A program made the position numbers and the translations under genes. Source: Argentina anserina (taxonomy: Eukaryota; Streptophyta; Magnoliopsida; Rosales; Rosaceae). From it: a stretch of DNA of 64,000 nt. This document shows positions 33,275-46,396 of this stretch, one piece after another (within the stretch, counting starts at the first letter, position 1; every line of letters begins with the position of its first letter). The notes under the pieces were generated by a model, which was given only the letters and a program-made list of their open reading frames with translations, was not told where the DNA came from and ran no database searches. The stretch spans positions 62,001 through 126,000 of the forward strand of contig NW_026089455.1 in the NCBI RefSeq assembly GCF_933775445.1, read 5' to 3'.

Positions 33275-35819
33275 ACGGAGTATCTTTATATCGTTTGAGT
33301 ATGTTTACTATTGCAGTTTGAGTATCTTTTCAATTCTCGTTTGAGTATCTTTCTGAACGGCTTTCGATGCTAGTTTTTCTTCAATTTGAGAGTGCTTCCA
33401 GTGTGGGCGTGTGTTTCTTTCAAACTGAGTATCTTTATATCGTTTGAGTATGTTTACTATTGCATTTTGAGTATCTTTTCAATTCTCGTTTGAGTATCTT
33501 TTTGAACGGCTTTCGATGCGAGTTTTTCTTGAATTGGAGAGTGCTTCCAGTGTGGGCGTGTGTTTCTTTCAAACTGAGTATCTTTATATCGTTTGAGTAT
33601 GTTTACTATTGCAGTTTGAGTATCTTTTCAATTCTCGTTTGAGTATCTTTCTGTAAGCCTTTCTGATGCGAGTTTCTATTGAATTTAAGAGTGTTTCCAG
33701 TGTGGGCGTGTGTTTCTTTCATACTGAGTATCTTTCTATCGTTTGAGTATGTTTACTATTGCACTTTGAGTATATTTTCAATTCTCGTTTCAGTATGTTT
33801 CTGTAAGGCTTTCTGATGCGAGTTTCTATTGAATTTTAGAGTGTTTCCAGTGTGGGCGTGTGTTTCTTTCAAACTGAGTATCTTTCTATCGTTTGAGTAT
33901 GTTTACTATTGCAATTTGAGTATCTTTTCAATTCTCGTTTGAGTATGTTTCTGTAAGGCTTTCTGATGCGAGTTTCTATTTAATTTTAGAGTGTTTCCAG
34001 TGTGGGCGTGTGTTTCTTTCAGACTGAGTATCTTTATATCGTTTGAGTATGTTTACTATTGCAGTTTGAGTATCTTTTCAATTCTCGTTTGAGTATCTTT
34101 CTGTAAGCCTTTCTGATGCGGGTTTCTATTGAATTTAAGAGTGTTTCTAGTGTGGGCGTGTGTTTCTTTCAAACTGAGTATCTTTCTATCGTTTCAGTAT
34201 GTTTACTATTGCAATTTGAGTATCTTTTCAATTCTCGTTTGAGTATCTTTCTGTAAGCCTTTCTGATGCGAGTTTTTCTTGAATTTGATAGTGTTTCCAG
34301 TGTGGGCGTGTGTTTCTTTCAAACGGAGTATCTTTATATCGTTTGAGTATGTTTACTATTGCAGTTTGAGTATCTTTTCAATTCTCGTTTGAGTATCTTT
34401 CTGAACGGCTTTCGATGCGAGTTTTTCTTCAATTTGAGAGTGCTTCCAGTGTGGGCGTGTGTTTCTTTCAAACTGAGTATCTTTATATCGTTTGAGTATG
34501 TTTACTATTGCAGTTTGAGTATCTTTTCAATTCTCGTTTGAGTATCTTTTTGAACGGCTTTCGATGCGAGTTTTTCTTGAATTGGAGAGTGCTTCCAGTG
34601 TGGGCGTGTGTTTCTTTCAAACTGAGTATCTTTATATCGTTTGAGTATGTTTACTATTGCAGTTTGAGTATCTTTTCAATTCTCATTTGAGTATCTTTCT
34701 GTAAGCCTTTCTGATGCGAGTTTCTATTGAATTTAAGAGTGTTTCCAGTGTGGGCGTGTGTTTCTTTCATACTGAGTATCTTTCTATCGTTTGAGTATGT
34801 TTACTATTGCACTTTGAGTATATTTTCAATTCTCGTTTCAGTATGTTTCTGTAAGGCTTTCTGATGCGAGTTTCTATTGAATTTTAGAGTGTTTCCAGTG
34901 TGGGCGTGTGTTTCTTTCAGACTGAGTATCTTTCTATCGTTTGAGTATGTTTACTATTGCAATTTGAGTATCTTTTCAATTCTCGTTTGAGTATCTTTCT
35001 GTAAGCCTTTCTGATGCGAGTTTTTCTTGAATTTGATAGTGTTTCCAGTGTGGGCGTGTGTTTCTTTCAAACGGAGTATCTTTATATCGTTTGAGTATGT
35101 TTACTATTGCAGTTTGAGTATCTTTTCAATTCTCGTTTGAGTATCTTTTTGAACGGCTTTCGATGCGAGTTTTTCTTGAATTGGAGAGTGCTTCCAGTGT
35201 GGGCGTGTGTTTCTTTCAAACTGAGTATCTTTATATCGTTTGAGTATGTTTACTATTGCAATTTGAGTATCTTTTCAATTCTCGTTTGAGTATGTTTCTG
35301 TAAGGCTTTCTGATGCGAGTTTCTATTTAATTTTAGAGTGTTTCCAGTGTGGGCGTGTGTTTCTTTCAGACTGAGTATCTTTATATCGTTTGAGTATGTT
35401 TACTATTGCAATTTGAGTATCTTTTCAATTCTCGTTTGAGTATGTTTCTGTAAGGCTTTCTGATGCGAGTTTCTATTTAATTTTAGAGTGTTTCCAGTGT
35501 GGGCGTGTGTTTCTTTCAGACTGAGTATCTTTATATCGTTTGAATATGTTTACTATTGCAGTTTGAGTATCTTTTCAATTCTCGTTTGAGTATCTTTCTG
35601 TAAGCCTTTCTGATGCGAGTTTCTATTGAATTTAAGAGTGTTTCTAGTGTGGGCGTGTGTTTCTTTCAAACTGAGTATCTTTCTATCGTTTCAGTATGTT
35701 TACTATTGCAATTTGAGTATCTTTTCAATTCTCGTTTGAGTATCTTTCTGTAAGCCTTTCTGATGCGAGTTTTTCTTGAATTTGAGAGTGTTTCCAGTGT
35801 GGGCGTGTGTTTCTTTCAA
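33275..35819. repeat. Three shortened eleven-mer units (1048, 748 and 749 bp)
   Basis: CAAACGGAG marks fall at 33275, 34323 and 35071, and the next at 35820. The first unit has seven monomers; the next two have five each. The GATGCGGG mark persists at 34118. The CATACTGAG/GTTTCAGTATG and CAGACTGAG monomers are recombined in new orders, for example CAGACTGAG after an m8-type monomer near 34918. Two m9-like copies stand side by side at 35.25-35.5 kb. Confidence 0.83.
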
Positions 35820-38063
35820 ACGGAGTATCTTTATATCGTTTGAGTATGTTTACTATTGCAGTTTGAGTATCTTTTCAATTCTCGTTTGAGTATCTTTCTG
35901 AACGGCTTTCGATGCGAGTTTTTCTTCAATTTGAGAGTGCTTCCAGTGTGGGCGTGTGTTTCTTTCAAACTGAGTATCTTTATATCGTTTGAGTATGTTT
36001 ACTATTGCAGTTTGAGTATCTTTTCAATTCTCGTTTGAGTATCTTTTTGAACGGCTTTCGATGCAAGTTTTTCTTGAATTTGAGAGTGTTTCCAGTGTGG
36101 GCGTGTGTTTCATTCAAACTGAGTATCTTTATATCGTTTAAGTATGTTTACTATTGCAGTTTGAGTATCTTTTCAATTCTCGTTTGAGTATCTTTTTGAA
36201 CGGCTTTCGATGCAAGTTTTTCTTGAATTTGAGAGTGTTTCCAGTGTGGGCGTGTGTTTCTTTCAAACTGAGTATCTTTATATCGTTTAAGTATGTTTAC
36301 TATTGCAGTTTGAGTATCTTTTCAATTCTCGTTTGAGTATCTTTTTGAACGGCTTTCGATGCGAGTTTTTCTTGAATTTGAGAGTGTTTCCAGTGTGGGC
36401 GTGTGCTTCTTTCATACTGAGTATCTTTCTATCGTTTGAGTATGTTTACTATTGCACTTTGAGTATCTTTTCTATTCTCGTTTGAGTATCTTTCTGTAAG
36501 CCTTTCTGATGCGAGTTTCTATTGAATTTAAGAGTGTTTCCAGTGTGGGCGTGTGTTTCTTTCAAACTGAGTATCTTTTCTATCGTTTGAGTATGTTTAC
36601 TATTGCAATTTGAGTATCTTTTCAATTCTCGTTTGAGTATATTTCTGTAAGCCTTTCTGATGCGAGTTTTTCTTGAATTTGAGAGTGTCTCCAGTGTGGG
36701 CGTGTGTTTCTTTCAAACTGAGTATCTTTATATCGTTTGAGTATGTTTACTATTGCAGTTTGAGTATCTTTTCAATTCTCGTTTGAGTATCTTTCTGAAC
36801 GGCTTTCGATGCGAGTTTTTCTTGAATTGGAGAGTGCTTCCAGTGTGGGCGTGTGTTTCTTTCAAACTGAGTATCTTTATATCGTTTGAGTATGTTTACT
36901 ATTGCAGTTTGAGTATCTTTTCAATTCTCGTTTGAGTATCTTTCTGTAAGCCTTTCTGATGCGAGTTTCTATTGAATTTAAGAGTGTTTCCAGTGTGGGC
37001 GTGTGTTTCTTTCAAACTGAGTATCTTTCTATCGTTTGAGTATGTTTACTATTGCAATTTGAGTATCTTTTCAATTCTCGTTTGAGTATGTTTCTGTAAG
37101 GCTTTCTGATGCGAGTTTCTATTTAATTTTAGAGTGTTTCCAGTATGGGCGTGTGTTTCTTTCAAACTGAGTATCTTTATATCGTTTGAGTATGTTTACT
37201 ATTGCAGTTTGAGTATCTTTTCAATTCTCGTTTGAGTATCTTTCTGAATGGCTTTCGATGCGAGTGTTTCTTGAATTTGAGAGTGTTTCCAGTGTGGGCG
37301 TGTGTTTCTTTCAAACTGAGTATCTTTATATCGTTTGAGTATGTTTACTATTGCAGTTTGAGTATCTTTTCAATTCTCGTTTGAGTATCTTTTTGAACGG
37401 CTTTCGATGCGAGTTTTTCTTGAATTTGAGAGTGTTTCCAGTGTGGGCGTGTGTTTCTTTCATACTGAGTATCTTTCTATCGTTTGAGTATGTTTACTAT
37501 TGCACTTTGAGTATATTTTCAATTCTCGTTTGAGTATGTTTCTGTAAGGCTTTCTGATGCGAGTTTCTATTGAATTTTAGAGTGTTTCCAGTGTGGGCGT
37601 GTGTTTCTTTCAAACTGAGTATCTTTCTATCGTTTGAGTATGTTTACTATTGCAATTTGAGTATCTTTTCAATTCTCGTTTGAGTATGTTTCTGTAAGGC
37701 TTTCTGATGCGAGTTACTATTTAATTTTAGAGTGTTTCCAGTGTGGGCGTGTGTTTCTTTCAGACTGAGTATCTTTATATCGTTTGAGTATGTTTACTAT
37801 TGCAGTTTGAGTATCTTTTCAATTCTCGTTTGAGTATCTTTCTGTAAGCCTTTCTGATGCGAGTTTCTATTGAATTTAAGAGTGTTTCTAGTGTGGGCGT
37901 GTGTTTCTTTCAAACTGAGTATCTTTCTATCGTTTCAGTATGTTTACTATTGCAATTTGAGTATCTTTTCAATTCTCGTTTGAGTATCTTTCTGTAAGCC
38001 TTTCTGATGCGAGTTTTTCTTGAATTTGAGAGTGTTTCCAGTGTGGGCGTGTGTTTCTTTCAA
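35820..38063. repeat. Lengthened eleven-mer derivative (2244 bp, 15 monomers)
   Basis: m1 is followed by two m2-type copies (GATGCAAG near 36061 and 36210) instead of one. A class A monomer carrying GTGTGCTTCTTTCATAC (about 36399) comes next, then m3-m6-like copies, a GCGAGTGTTTC monomer and m7-m11. It matches the next unit at +1946 bp over about 36.5-37.4 kb. The closing mark has reverted to CAAACTGAG. Confidence 0.82.
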
Positions 38064-40116
38064 ACTGAGTATCTTTATATCGTTTGAGTATGTTTACTAT
38101 TGCAGTTTGAGTATCTTTTCAATTCTCGTTTGAGTATCTTTCTGAACGGCTTTCGATGCGAGTTTTTCTTCAATTTGAGAGTGCTTCCAGTGTGGGCGTG
38201 TGTTTCTTTCAAACTGAGTATCTTTATATCGTTTGAGTATGTTTACTATTGCAGTTTGAGTATCTTTTCAATTCTCGTTTGAGTATCTTTTTGAACGGCT
38301 TTCGATGCAAGTTTTTCTTGAATTTGAGAGTGTTTCCAGTGTGGGCGTGTGTTTCTTTCAAACTGAGTATCTTTATATCGTTTAAGTATGTTTACTATTG
38401 CAGTTTGAGTATCTTTTCAATTCTCGTTTGAGTATCTTTCTGTAAGCCTTTCTGATGCGAGTTTCTATTGAATTTAAGAGTGTTTCCAGTGTGGGCGTGT
38501 GTTTCTTTCAAACTGAGTATCTTTTCTATCGTTTGAGTATGTTTACTATTGCAATTTGAGTATCTTTTCAATTCTCGTTTGAGTATATTTCTGTAAGCCT
38601 TTCTGATGCGAGTTTTTCTTGAATTTGAGAGTGTCTCCAGTGTGGGCGTGTGTTTCTTTCAAACTGAGTATCTTTATATCGTTTGAGTATGTTTACTATT
38701 GCAGTTTGAGTATCTTTTCAATTCTCGTTTGAGTATCTTTCTGAACGGCTTTCGATGCGAGTTTTTCTTGAATTGGAGAGTGCTTCCAGTGTGGGCGTGT
38801 GTTTCTTTCAAACTGAGTATCTTTATATCGTTTGAGTATGTTTACTATTGCAGTTTGAGTATCTTTTCAATTCTCGTTTGAGTATCTTTCTGTAAGCCTT
38901 TCTGATGCGAGTTTCTATTGAATTTAAGAGTGTTTCCAGTGTGGGCGTGTGTTTCTTTCAAACTGAGTATCTTTCTATCGTTTGAGTATGTTTACTATTG
39001 CAATTTGAGTATCTTTTCAATTCTCGTTTGAGTATGTTTCTGTAAGGCTTTCTGATGCGAGTTTCTATTTAATTTTAGAGTGTTTCCAGTATGGGCGTGT
39101 GTTTCTTTCAAACTGAGTATCTTTATATCGTTTGAGTATGTTTACTATTGCAGTTTGAGTATCTTTTCAATTCTCGTTTGAGTATCTTTCTGAACGGCTT
39201 TCGATGCGAGTGTTTCTTGAATTTGAGAGTGTTTCCAGTGTGGGCGTGTGTTTCTTTCAAACTGAGTATCTTTATATCGTTTGAGTATGTTTACTATTGC
39301 AGTTTGAGTATCTTTTCAATTCTCGTTTGAGTATCTTTCTGAACGGCTTTCGATGCGAGTTTTTCTTGAATTTGAGAGTGCTTCCAGTGTGGGCGTGTGT
39401 TTCTTTCAAACTGAGTATCTTTTCAATTCTCGTTTGAGTATCTTTTTGAACGGCTTTCGATGCGAGTTTTTCTTGAATTTGAGAGTGTTTCCAGTGTGGG
39501 CGTGTGCTTCTTTCATACTGAGTATCTTTCTATCGTTTGAGTATGTTTACTATTGCACTTTGAGTATATTTTCAATTCTCGTTTGAGTATGTTTCTGTAA
39601 GGCTTTCTGATGCGAGTTTCTATTGAATTTTAGAGTGTTTCCAGTGTGGGCGTGTGTTTCTTTCAAACTGAGTATCTTTCTATCGTTTGAGTATGTTTAC
39701 TATTGCAATTTGAGTATCTTTTCAATTCTCAGTTGAGTATGTTTCTGTAAGGCTTTCTGATGCGAGTTTCTATTTAATTTTAGAGTGTTTCCAGTGTGGG
39801 CGTGTGTTTCTTTCAGACTGAGTATCTTTATATCGTTTGAGTATGTTTACTATTGCAGTTTGAGTATCTTTTCAATTCTCGTTTGAGTATCTTTCTGTAA
39901 GCCTTTCTGATGCGAGTTTCTATTGAATTTAAGAGTGTTTCTAGTGTGGGCGTGTGTTTCTTTCAAACTGAGTATCTTTCTATCGTTTCAGTATGTTTAC
40001 TATTGCAATTTGAGTATCTTTTCAATTCTCGTTTGAGTATCTTTCTGTAAGCCTTTCTGATGCGAGTTTTTCTTGAATTTGAGAGTGTTTCCAGTGTGGG
40101 CGTGTGTTTCTTTCAA
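38064..40116. repeat. Eleven-mer derivative with short monomer (2053 bp)
   Basis: m1, a single m2, m3-m5, then the GCGAGTGTTTC monomer, a 107-bp short monomer (39403) and m8-m11. Private changes include TTCTCAGTTGAG near 39727. The 39.1-39.5 kb part recurs at +1603 bp. Confidence 0.83.
39403..39509. repeat. 107-bp short monomer
   Basis: GAG at 39413, with the ancestral TTTTCAATTCTCG. It ends in GTGTGCTTCTTTCATAC, as does the full-length monomer near 36399. Confidence 0.91.
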
Positions 40117-41700
40117 ACGGAGTATCTTTATATCGTTTGAGTATGTTTACTATTGCAGTTTGAGTATCTTTTCAATTCTCGTTTGAGTATCTTTCTGAAC
40201 GGCTTTCGATGCGAGTTTTTCTTGAATTGGAGAGTGCTTCCAGTGTGGGCGTGTGTTTCTTTCAAACTGAGTATCTTTATATCGTTTGAGTATGTTTACT
40301 ATTGCAGTTTGAGTATCTTTTCAATTCTCGTTTGAGTATCTTTTTGAACGGCTTTCGATGCAAGTTTTTCTTGAATTTGAGAGTGTTTCCAGTGTGGGCG
40401 TGTGTTTCTTTCAAACTGAGTATCTTTATATCGTTTAAGTATGTTTACTATTGCAGTTTGAGTATCTTTTCAATTCTCGTTTGAGTATCTTTCTGTAAGC
40501 CTTTCTGATGCGAGTTTTTATTGAATTTAAGAGTGTTTCCAGTGTGGGCGTGTGTTTCTTTCAAACTGAGTATCTTTCTATCGTTTGAGTATGTTTACTA
40601 TTGCAATTTGAGTATGTTTTCAATTCTCGTTTGAGTATGTTTCTGTAAGGCTTTCTGATGCGAGTTTCTATTTAATTTTAGTTAGTTTCCAGTATGGGCG
40701 TGTGTTTCTTTCAAACTGAGTATCTTTATATCGTTTGAGTATGTTTACTGTTGCAGTTTGAGTATCTTTTCAATTCTCGTTTGAGTATCTTTCTGAACGG
40801 CTTTCGATGCGAGTGTTTCTTGAATTTGAGAGTGTTTCCAGTGTGGGCGTGTGTTTCTTTCAAACTGAGTATCTTTATATCGTTTGAGTATGTTTACTAT
40901 TGCAGTTTGAGTATCTTTTCAATTCTCGTTTGAGTATATTTCTGAACGGCTTTCGATGCGAGTTTTTCTTGAATTTGAGAGTGCTTCCAGTGTGGGCGTG
41001 TGTTTCTTTCAAACTGAGTATCTTTTCAACTCTCGTTTGAGTATCTTTTTGAACGGCTTTCGATGCGAGTTTTTCTTGAATTTGAGAGTGTTTCCAGTGT
41101 GGGCGTGTGTTTCTTTCAAACTGAGTATCTTTATATCGTTTAAGTATGTTTACTATTGCAGTTTGAGTATCTTTTCAATTCTCGTTTGAGTATCTTTCTG
41201 TAAGCCTTTCTGATGCGAGTTTCTATTGAATTTAAGAGTGTTTCCAGTGTGGGCGTGTGTTTCTTTCAAACTGAGTATCTTTTCTATCGTTTGAGTATGT
41301 TTACTATTGCAATTTGAGTATCTTTTCAATTCTCGTTTGAGTATATTTCTGTAAGCCTTTCTGATGCGAGTTTTTCTTGAATTTGAGAGTGTCTCCAGTG
41401 TGGGCGTGTGTTTCTTTCAAACTGAGTATCTTTATATCGTTTGAGTATGTTTACTATTGCAGTTTGAGTATCTTTTCAATTCTCGTTTGAGTATCTTTCT
41501 GAACGGCTTTCGATGCGAGTTTTTCTTGAATTGGAGAGTGCTTCCAGTGTGGGCGTGTGTTTCTTTCAAACTGAGTATCTTTATATCGTTTGAGTATGTT
41601 TACTATTGCAGTTTGAGTATCTTTTCAATTCTCGTTTGAGTATCTTTCTGTAAGCCTTTCTGATGCGAGTTTCTATTGAATTTAAGAGTGTTTCCAGTGT
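40117..41700. repeat. Last eleven-mer-type segment
   Basis: Starts with CAAACGGAG but goes straight to the GAATTGGAGAG monomer, then an m2-type copy. The GCGAGTGTTTC and short-monomer (41016) module follows at +1603 bp from 39.1 kb, then m3-m5. TTTTAGTTAGTTTCC near 40675 is a private scrambled base run where TTTTAGAGTGTTTCC is expected. The ordered eleven-mer pattern ends here. Confidence 0.8.
41016..41122. repeat. 107-bp short monomer (CAACTCTCG variant)
   Basis: GAG at 41026. It is placed like 39403 in the module repeated at about 1603-1613 bp, but carries the CAACTCTCG change, so the module has been recombined. Confidence 0.92.
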
Positions 41701-41860
41701 GGGCGTGTGTTTTTTCAAACTGAGTATGTTTACTATTGCAATTTGAGTATCTTTTCAATTCTCGTTTGAGTATCTTTCTGATCGGCTTTCGATGCAAGTT
41801 TTTCTTGAATTTGAGAGTGTTTCCAGTGTGGGCGTGTGTTTCTTTCAAACTGAGTATCTT
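41701..41860. repeat. Monomer lacking 19 bp (GAG 11-30 interval)
   Basis: CAAACTGAGTATGTTTAC at about 41717 joins the first and second sub-repeats directly. GAG motifs at 41722, 41745 and 41768 leave only two 23-bp intervals, so 19 bp are gone. One C is also missing just upstream (GTGTTTTTTCAAAC). This single copy marks the end of the eleven-mer domain. Confidence 0.88.
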
Positions 41861-42396
41861 TATATCGTTTAAGTATGTTTACTATTGCAGTTTGAGTATC
41901 TTTTCAATTCTCGTTTGAGTATCTTTCTGTAAGCCTTTCTGATGCGAGTTTTTCTTGAATTTGAGAGTGTTTCCAGTGTGGGCGTGTGTTTCTTTCAAAC
42001 TTTGTATCTTTCTATCGTTTGAGTATGTTTACTATTGCAATTTGAGTATCTTTTCAATTCTCGTTTGAGTATCTTTCTGTAAGCCTTTCTGATGCGAGTT
42101 TTTCTTGAATTTGAGAGTGTTTCAAGTGTGGGCGTGTGTTTCTTTCAAACTGAGTATCTTTATATCGTTTGAGTATGTTTACTATTGCAGTTTGAGTATC
42201 TTTTCAATTCTCGTTCGAGTATCTTTCTGTAAGCCTTTCTGATGCGAGTTTCTATTGAATTTAAGAGTGTTTCCAGTGTGGGCGTGTGTTTCTTTCAAAC
42301 TGAGTATCTTTCTATCGTTTGAGTATGTTTACTATTGCAATTTAAGTATCTTTTCAATTCTCGTTTGAGTATCTTTCTGTAAGCCTTTCTGACGCG

Positions 42397-42843
42397 AGTT
42401 TTTCTTGAATTTGAGAGTGTTTCCAGTGTGGGCGTGTGTTTCTTTCATACCGAGTATCTTTATATCGTTTGAGTATGTTTACTATTGCAGTTTGACTATC
42501 TTTTCAATTCTCGTTTTAGTATCTTTCTGTACGCCTTTCTGATGCGAGTTTTTCTTGAACTTGAGAGTGTTTCCAGTGTCGACGTGTGTTTCTTTCAAAC
42601 TGAGTATCTTTCTATCGTTTGAGTATGTTTACTATTGCAGTTTGAGTATCTTTTCAATTCTCGTTTGAGTATCTTTCTGAACGGCTTTCGATGGGAGTTT
42701 TTCTTGAATTTGAGAGTGCTTCCAGTGTGGGCGTGTGTTTCTTTGAAACTGAGTATCTTTATATCGTTTGAGTATGTTTACTATTGCAGTTTGAGTATCT
42801 TTTCAATTCTCGTTTGAATATCTTTCTGAACGGCTTTCGATGC
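42397..42843. repeat. Three-monomer marker cassette, copy 1
   Basis: A run of unusual changes found together: CATACCGAG, GTTTGACTATC, CGTTTTAGTATC, CTGTACGCC, TTGAACTTGAG, GTGTCGACGTGTG (42579 at TCGACG), GATGGGAG, CTTTGAAACTGAG and CGTTTGAATATC. The same set in the same order recurs at +4552 bp and at +8251 bp. Confidence 0.9.
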
Positions 42844-44535
42844 GAGTTTTTCTTCAATTTGAGAGTGCTTCCAGTGTGGGCGTGTGTTTCTTTCAAACTG
42901 AGTATCTTTATATCGTTTGAGTATGTTTACTATTGCAGTTTGAGTATCTTTTCAATTCTCGTTTGAGTATCTTTTTGAACGGCTTTCGATGCGAGTTTTT
43001 CTTGAATTGGAGAGTGCTTCCAGTGTGGGCGTGTGTTTCTTTCAAACTGAGTATCTTTATATCGTTTGAGTATGTTTACTATTGCAGTTTGAGTATCTTT
43101 TCAATTCTCGTTTGAGTATCTTTCTGTAAGCCTTTCTGATGTGAGTTTCTATTGAATTTAAGAGTGTTTCCAGTGTGGGCGTGTGTTTCTTTCATACTGA
43201 GTATCTTTCTATCGTTTGAGTATGTTTACTATTGCACTTTGAGTATATTTTCAATTCTCGTTTGAGTATGTTTCTGTAAGGCTTTCTGATGCGAGTTTCT
43301 ATTGAATTTTAGAGTGTTTCCAGTGTGGGCGTGTGTTTCTTTCAAACTGAGTATCTTTCTATCGTTTGAGTATGTTTACTATTGCAATTTGAGTATCTTT
43401 TCAATTCTCGTTTGAGTATCTTTCTGACCGGCTTTCGATGCGAGTTTTTCTTGAATTTGAGAGTGTTTCCAGTGTGGGCGTGTGTTTCTTTCAAACTGAG
43501 TATCTTTATATCGTTTAAGTATGTTTACTATTGCAGTTTGAGTATCTTTTCAATTCTCGTTTGAGTATCTTTCTGTAAGCCTTTCTGATGCGAGTTTTTC
43601 TTGAATTTGAGAGTGTTTCCAGTGTGGGCGTGTGTTTCTGTCAAACTTTGTATCTTTCTATCGTTTGAGTATGTTTACTATTGCAATTTGAGTATCTTTT
43701 CAATTCTCGTTTGAGTATCTTTCTGTAAGCCTTTCTGATGCGAGTTTTTCTTGAATTTGAGAGTGTTTCAAGTGTGGGCGTGTGTTTCTTTCAAACTGAG
43801 TATCTTTATATCGTTTGAGTATGTTTACTATTGCAGTTTGAGTATCTTTTCAATTCTCGTTCGAGTATCTTTCTGTAAGCCTTTCTGATGCGAGTTTCTA
43901 TTGAATTTAAGAGTGTTTCCAGTGTGGGCGTGTGTTTCTTTCAAACTGAGTATCTTTCTATCGTTTGAGTATGTTTACTATTGCAATTTAAGTATCTTTT
44001 CAATTCTCGTTTGAGTATCTTTCTGTAAGCCTTTCTGACGCGAGTTTCTATTGAATTTTCGAGTGTTTCCAGTGTGGGCGTGTGTTTCTTTCAAACTGAG
44101 TATCTTTCTATCGTTTGAGTATGTTTACTATTGCAATTTGAGTATCTTTTCAATTCTCGTTTGAGTATGTTTCTGTAAGGCTTTCTGATGCGAGTTTCTA
44201 TTTAATTTTAGAGTGTTTCCAGTATGGGCGTGTGTTTCTTTCAAACTGAGTATCTTTATATCGTTTGAGTATGTTTACTATTGCAGTTTGAGTATCTTTT
44301 CAATTCTCGTTTGAGTATCTTTCTGAACGGCTTTCGATGCGAGTTTTTCTTGAATTTGAGAGTGCTTCCAGTGTGGGCGTGTGTTTCTTTCAAACTGAGT
44401 ATCTTTATATCGTTTGAGTATGTTTACTATTGCAGTTTGAGTATCTTTTCAATTCTCGTTTGAGTATCTTTCTGAACGTCTTTCGATGCGAGTTTTTCTT
44501 GAATTTGAGAGTGCTTCCAGTGTGGGCGTGTGTTT

Positions 44536-44642
44536 CTTTCAAACTGAGTATCTTTTCAATTCTCGTTTGAGTATCTTTCTGACCGGCTTTCGATGCGAGT
44601 TTTTCTTGAATTTGAGTGTATTTCCAGTGTGGGCGTGTGTTT
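44536..44642. repeat. 107-bp short monomer
   Basis: GAG at 44546, followed by CTGACCGG and TTGAGTGTATTTCC, a combination unique among the short copies. Confidence 0.91.
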
Positions 44643-45640
44643 CTTTCAAATTGAGTATCTTTATATCGTTTGAGTATGTTTACTATTGCAATTTGAGTAT
44701 CTTTTCAATTCTCGTTTGAGTGTCTTTCTGTAAGCCTTTATGATGTGAGTTTCTATTGAATTTAAGAGTGTTTCCAGTGTGGGCGTGTGTTTCTTTCATA
44801 CTGAGTATCTTTCTATCGTTTGATTATGTTTACTATTGCACTTTGAGTATATTTTCAATTCTCGTTTGAGTATGTTTCTGTAAGGCTTTCTGATGCGAGT
44901 TTCTATTTAATTTTAGAGTGTTTCCAGTGTGGGCGTGTGTTTCTTTCAAACTGAGTATCTTTCTATCGTTTGAGTATGTTTACTATTGCAATTTGAGTAT
45001 CTTTTCAATTCTCGTTTGAGTATCTTTCTGACCGGCTTTCGATGCGAGTTTTTCTTGAATTTGAGAGTGTTTCCAGTGTGGGCGTGTGTTTCTTTCAAAC
45101 TGAGTATCTTTATATCGTTTAAGTATGTTTACTATTGCAGTTTGAGTATCTTTTCAATTCTCGTTTGAGTATCTTTCTGTAAGCCTTTCTGATGCGAGTT
45201 TTTCTTGAATTTGAGAGTGTTTCCAGTGTGGGCGTGTGTTTCTTTCAAACTTTGTATCTTTCTATCGTTTGAGTATGTTTACTATTGCAATTTGAGTATC
45301 TTTTCAATTCTCGTTTGAGTATCTTTCTGTAAGCCTTTCTGATGCGAGTTTTTCTTGAATTTGAGAGTGTTTCAAGTGTGGGCGTGTGTTTCTTTCAAAC
45401 TGAGTATCTTTATATCGTTTGAGTATGTTTACTATTGCAGTTTGAGTATCTTTTCAATTCTCGTTCGAGTATCTTTCTGTAAGCCTTTCTGATGCGAGTT
45501 TCTATTGAATTTAAGAGTGTTTCCAGTGTGGGCGTGTGTTTCTTTAAAACTGAGTATCTTTCTATCGTTTGAGTATGTTTACTATTGCAATTTAAGTATC
45601 TTTTCAATTCTCGTTTGAGTATCTTTCTGTAAGCCTTTCT

Positions 45641-45940
45641 GACGCGAGTTTCTATTGAATTTTCGAGTGTTTCCAGTGTGGGCGTGTGTTTCTTTCAAAC
45701 TGAGTATCTTTCTATCGTTTGAGTATGTTTACTATTGCAATTTGAGTATCTTTTCAATTCTCGTTTGAGTATCTTTCTGTAAGCCTTTCTGACGCGAGTT
45801 TCTATTGAATTTTCGAGTGTTTCCAGTGTGGGCGTGTGTTTCTTTCAAACTGAGTATCTTTCTATCGTTTGAGTATGTTTACTATTGCAATTTGAGTATC
45901 TTTTCAATTCTCGTTTGAGTATGTTTCTGTAAGGCTTTCT
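45641..45940. repeat. Single-monomer exact tandem duplication (2 x 150 bp)
   Basis: GACGCGAGTTTC with TTGAATTTTCGAG occurs at 45641 and again at 45791, exactly 150 bp apart, in otherwise matching monomers. The 42.4 and 44.0 kb relatives have one GACGCG copy each, so the doubling happened in this lineage. Confidence 0.85.
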
Positions 45941-46289
45941 GATGCGAGTTTCTATTTAATTTTAGAGTGTTTCCAGTATGGGCGTGTGTTTCTTTCAAAC
46001 TGAGTATCTTTATATCGTTTGAGTATGTTTACTATTGCAGTTTGAGTATGTTTTCAATTCTCGTTTGAGTATCTTTCTGAACGGCTTTCGATGCGAGTTT
46101 TTCTTGAATTTGAGAGTGTTTCCAGTGTGGGCGTGTGTTTCTTTCAAACTGAGTATGTTTATATCGTTTGAGTATGTTTACTATTGCAGTTTGAGTATCT
46201 TTTCAATTCTCGTTTGAGTATCTTTCTGAACGGCTTTCGATGCGAGTTTTTCTTGAATTTGAGAGTGCTTCCAGTGTGGGCGTGTGTTT

Positions 46290-46396
46290 CTTTCAAACTG
46301 AGTATCTTTTCAATTCTCGTTTGAGTATCTTTTTGAACGGCTTTCGATGCGAGTTTTTCTTGAATTTGAGAGTGTTTCCAGTGTGGGCGTGTGTTT
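46290..46396. repeat. 107-bp short monomer
   Basis: GAG at 46300, with TTTTCAATTCTCG and TATCTTTTTGAACGG. Confidence 0.91.
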
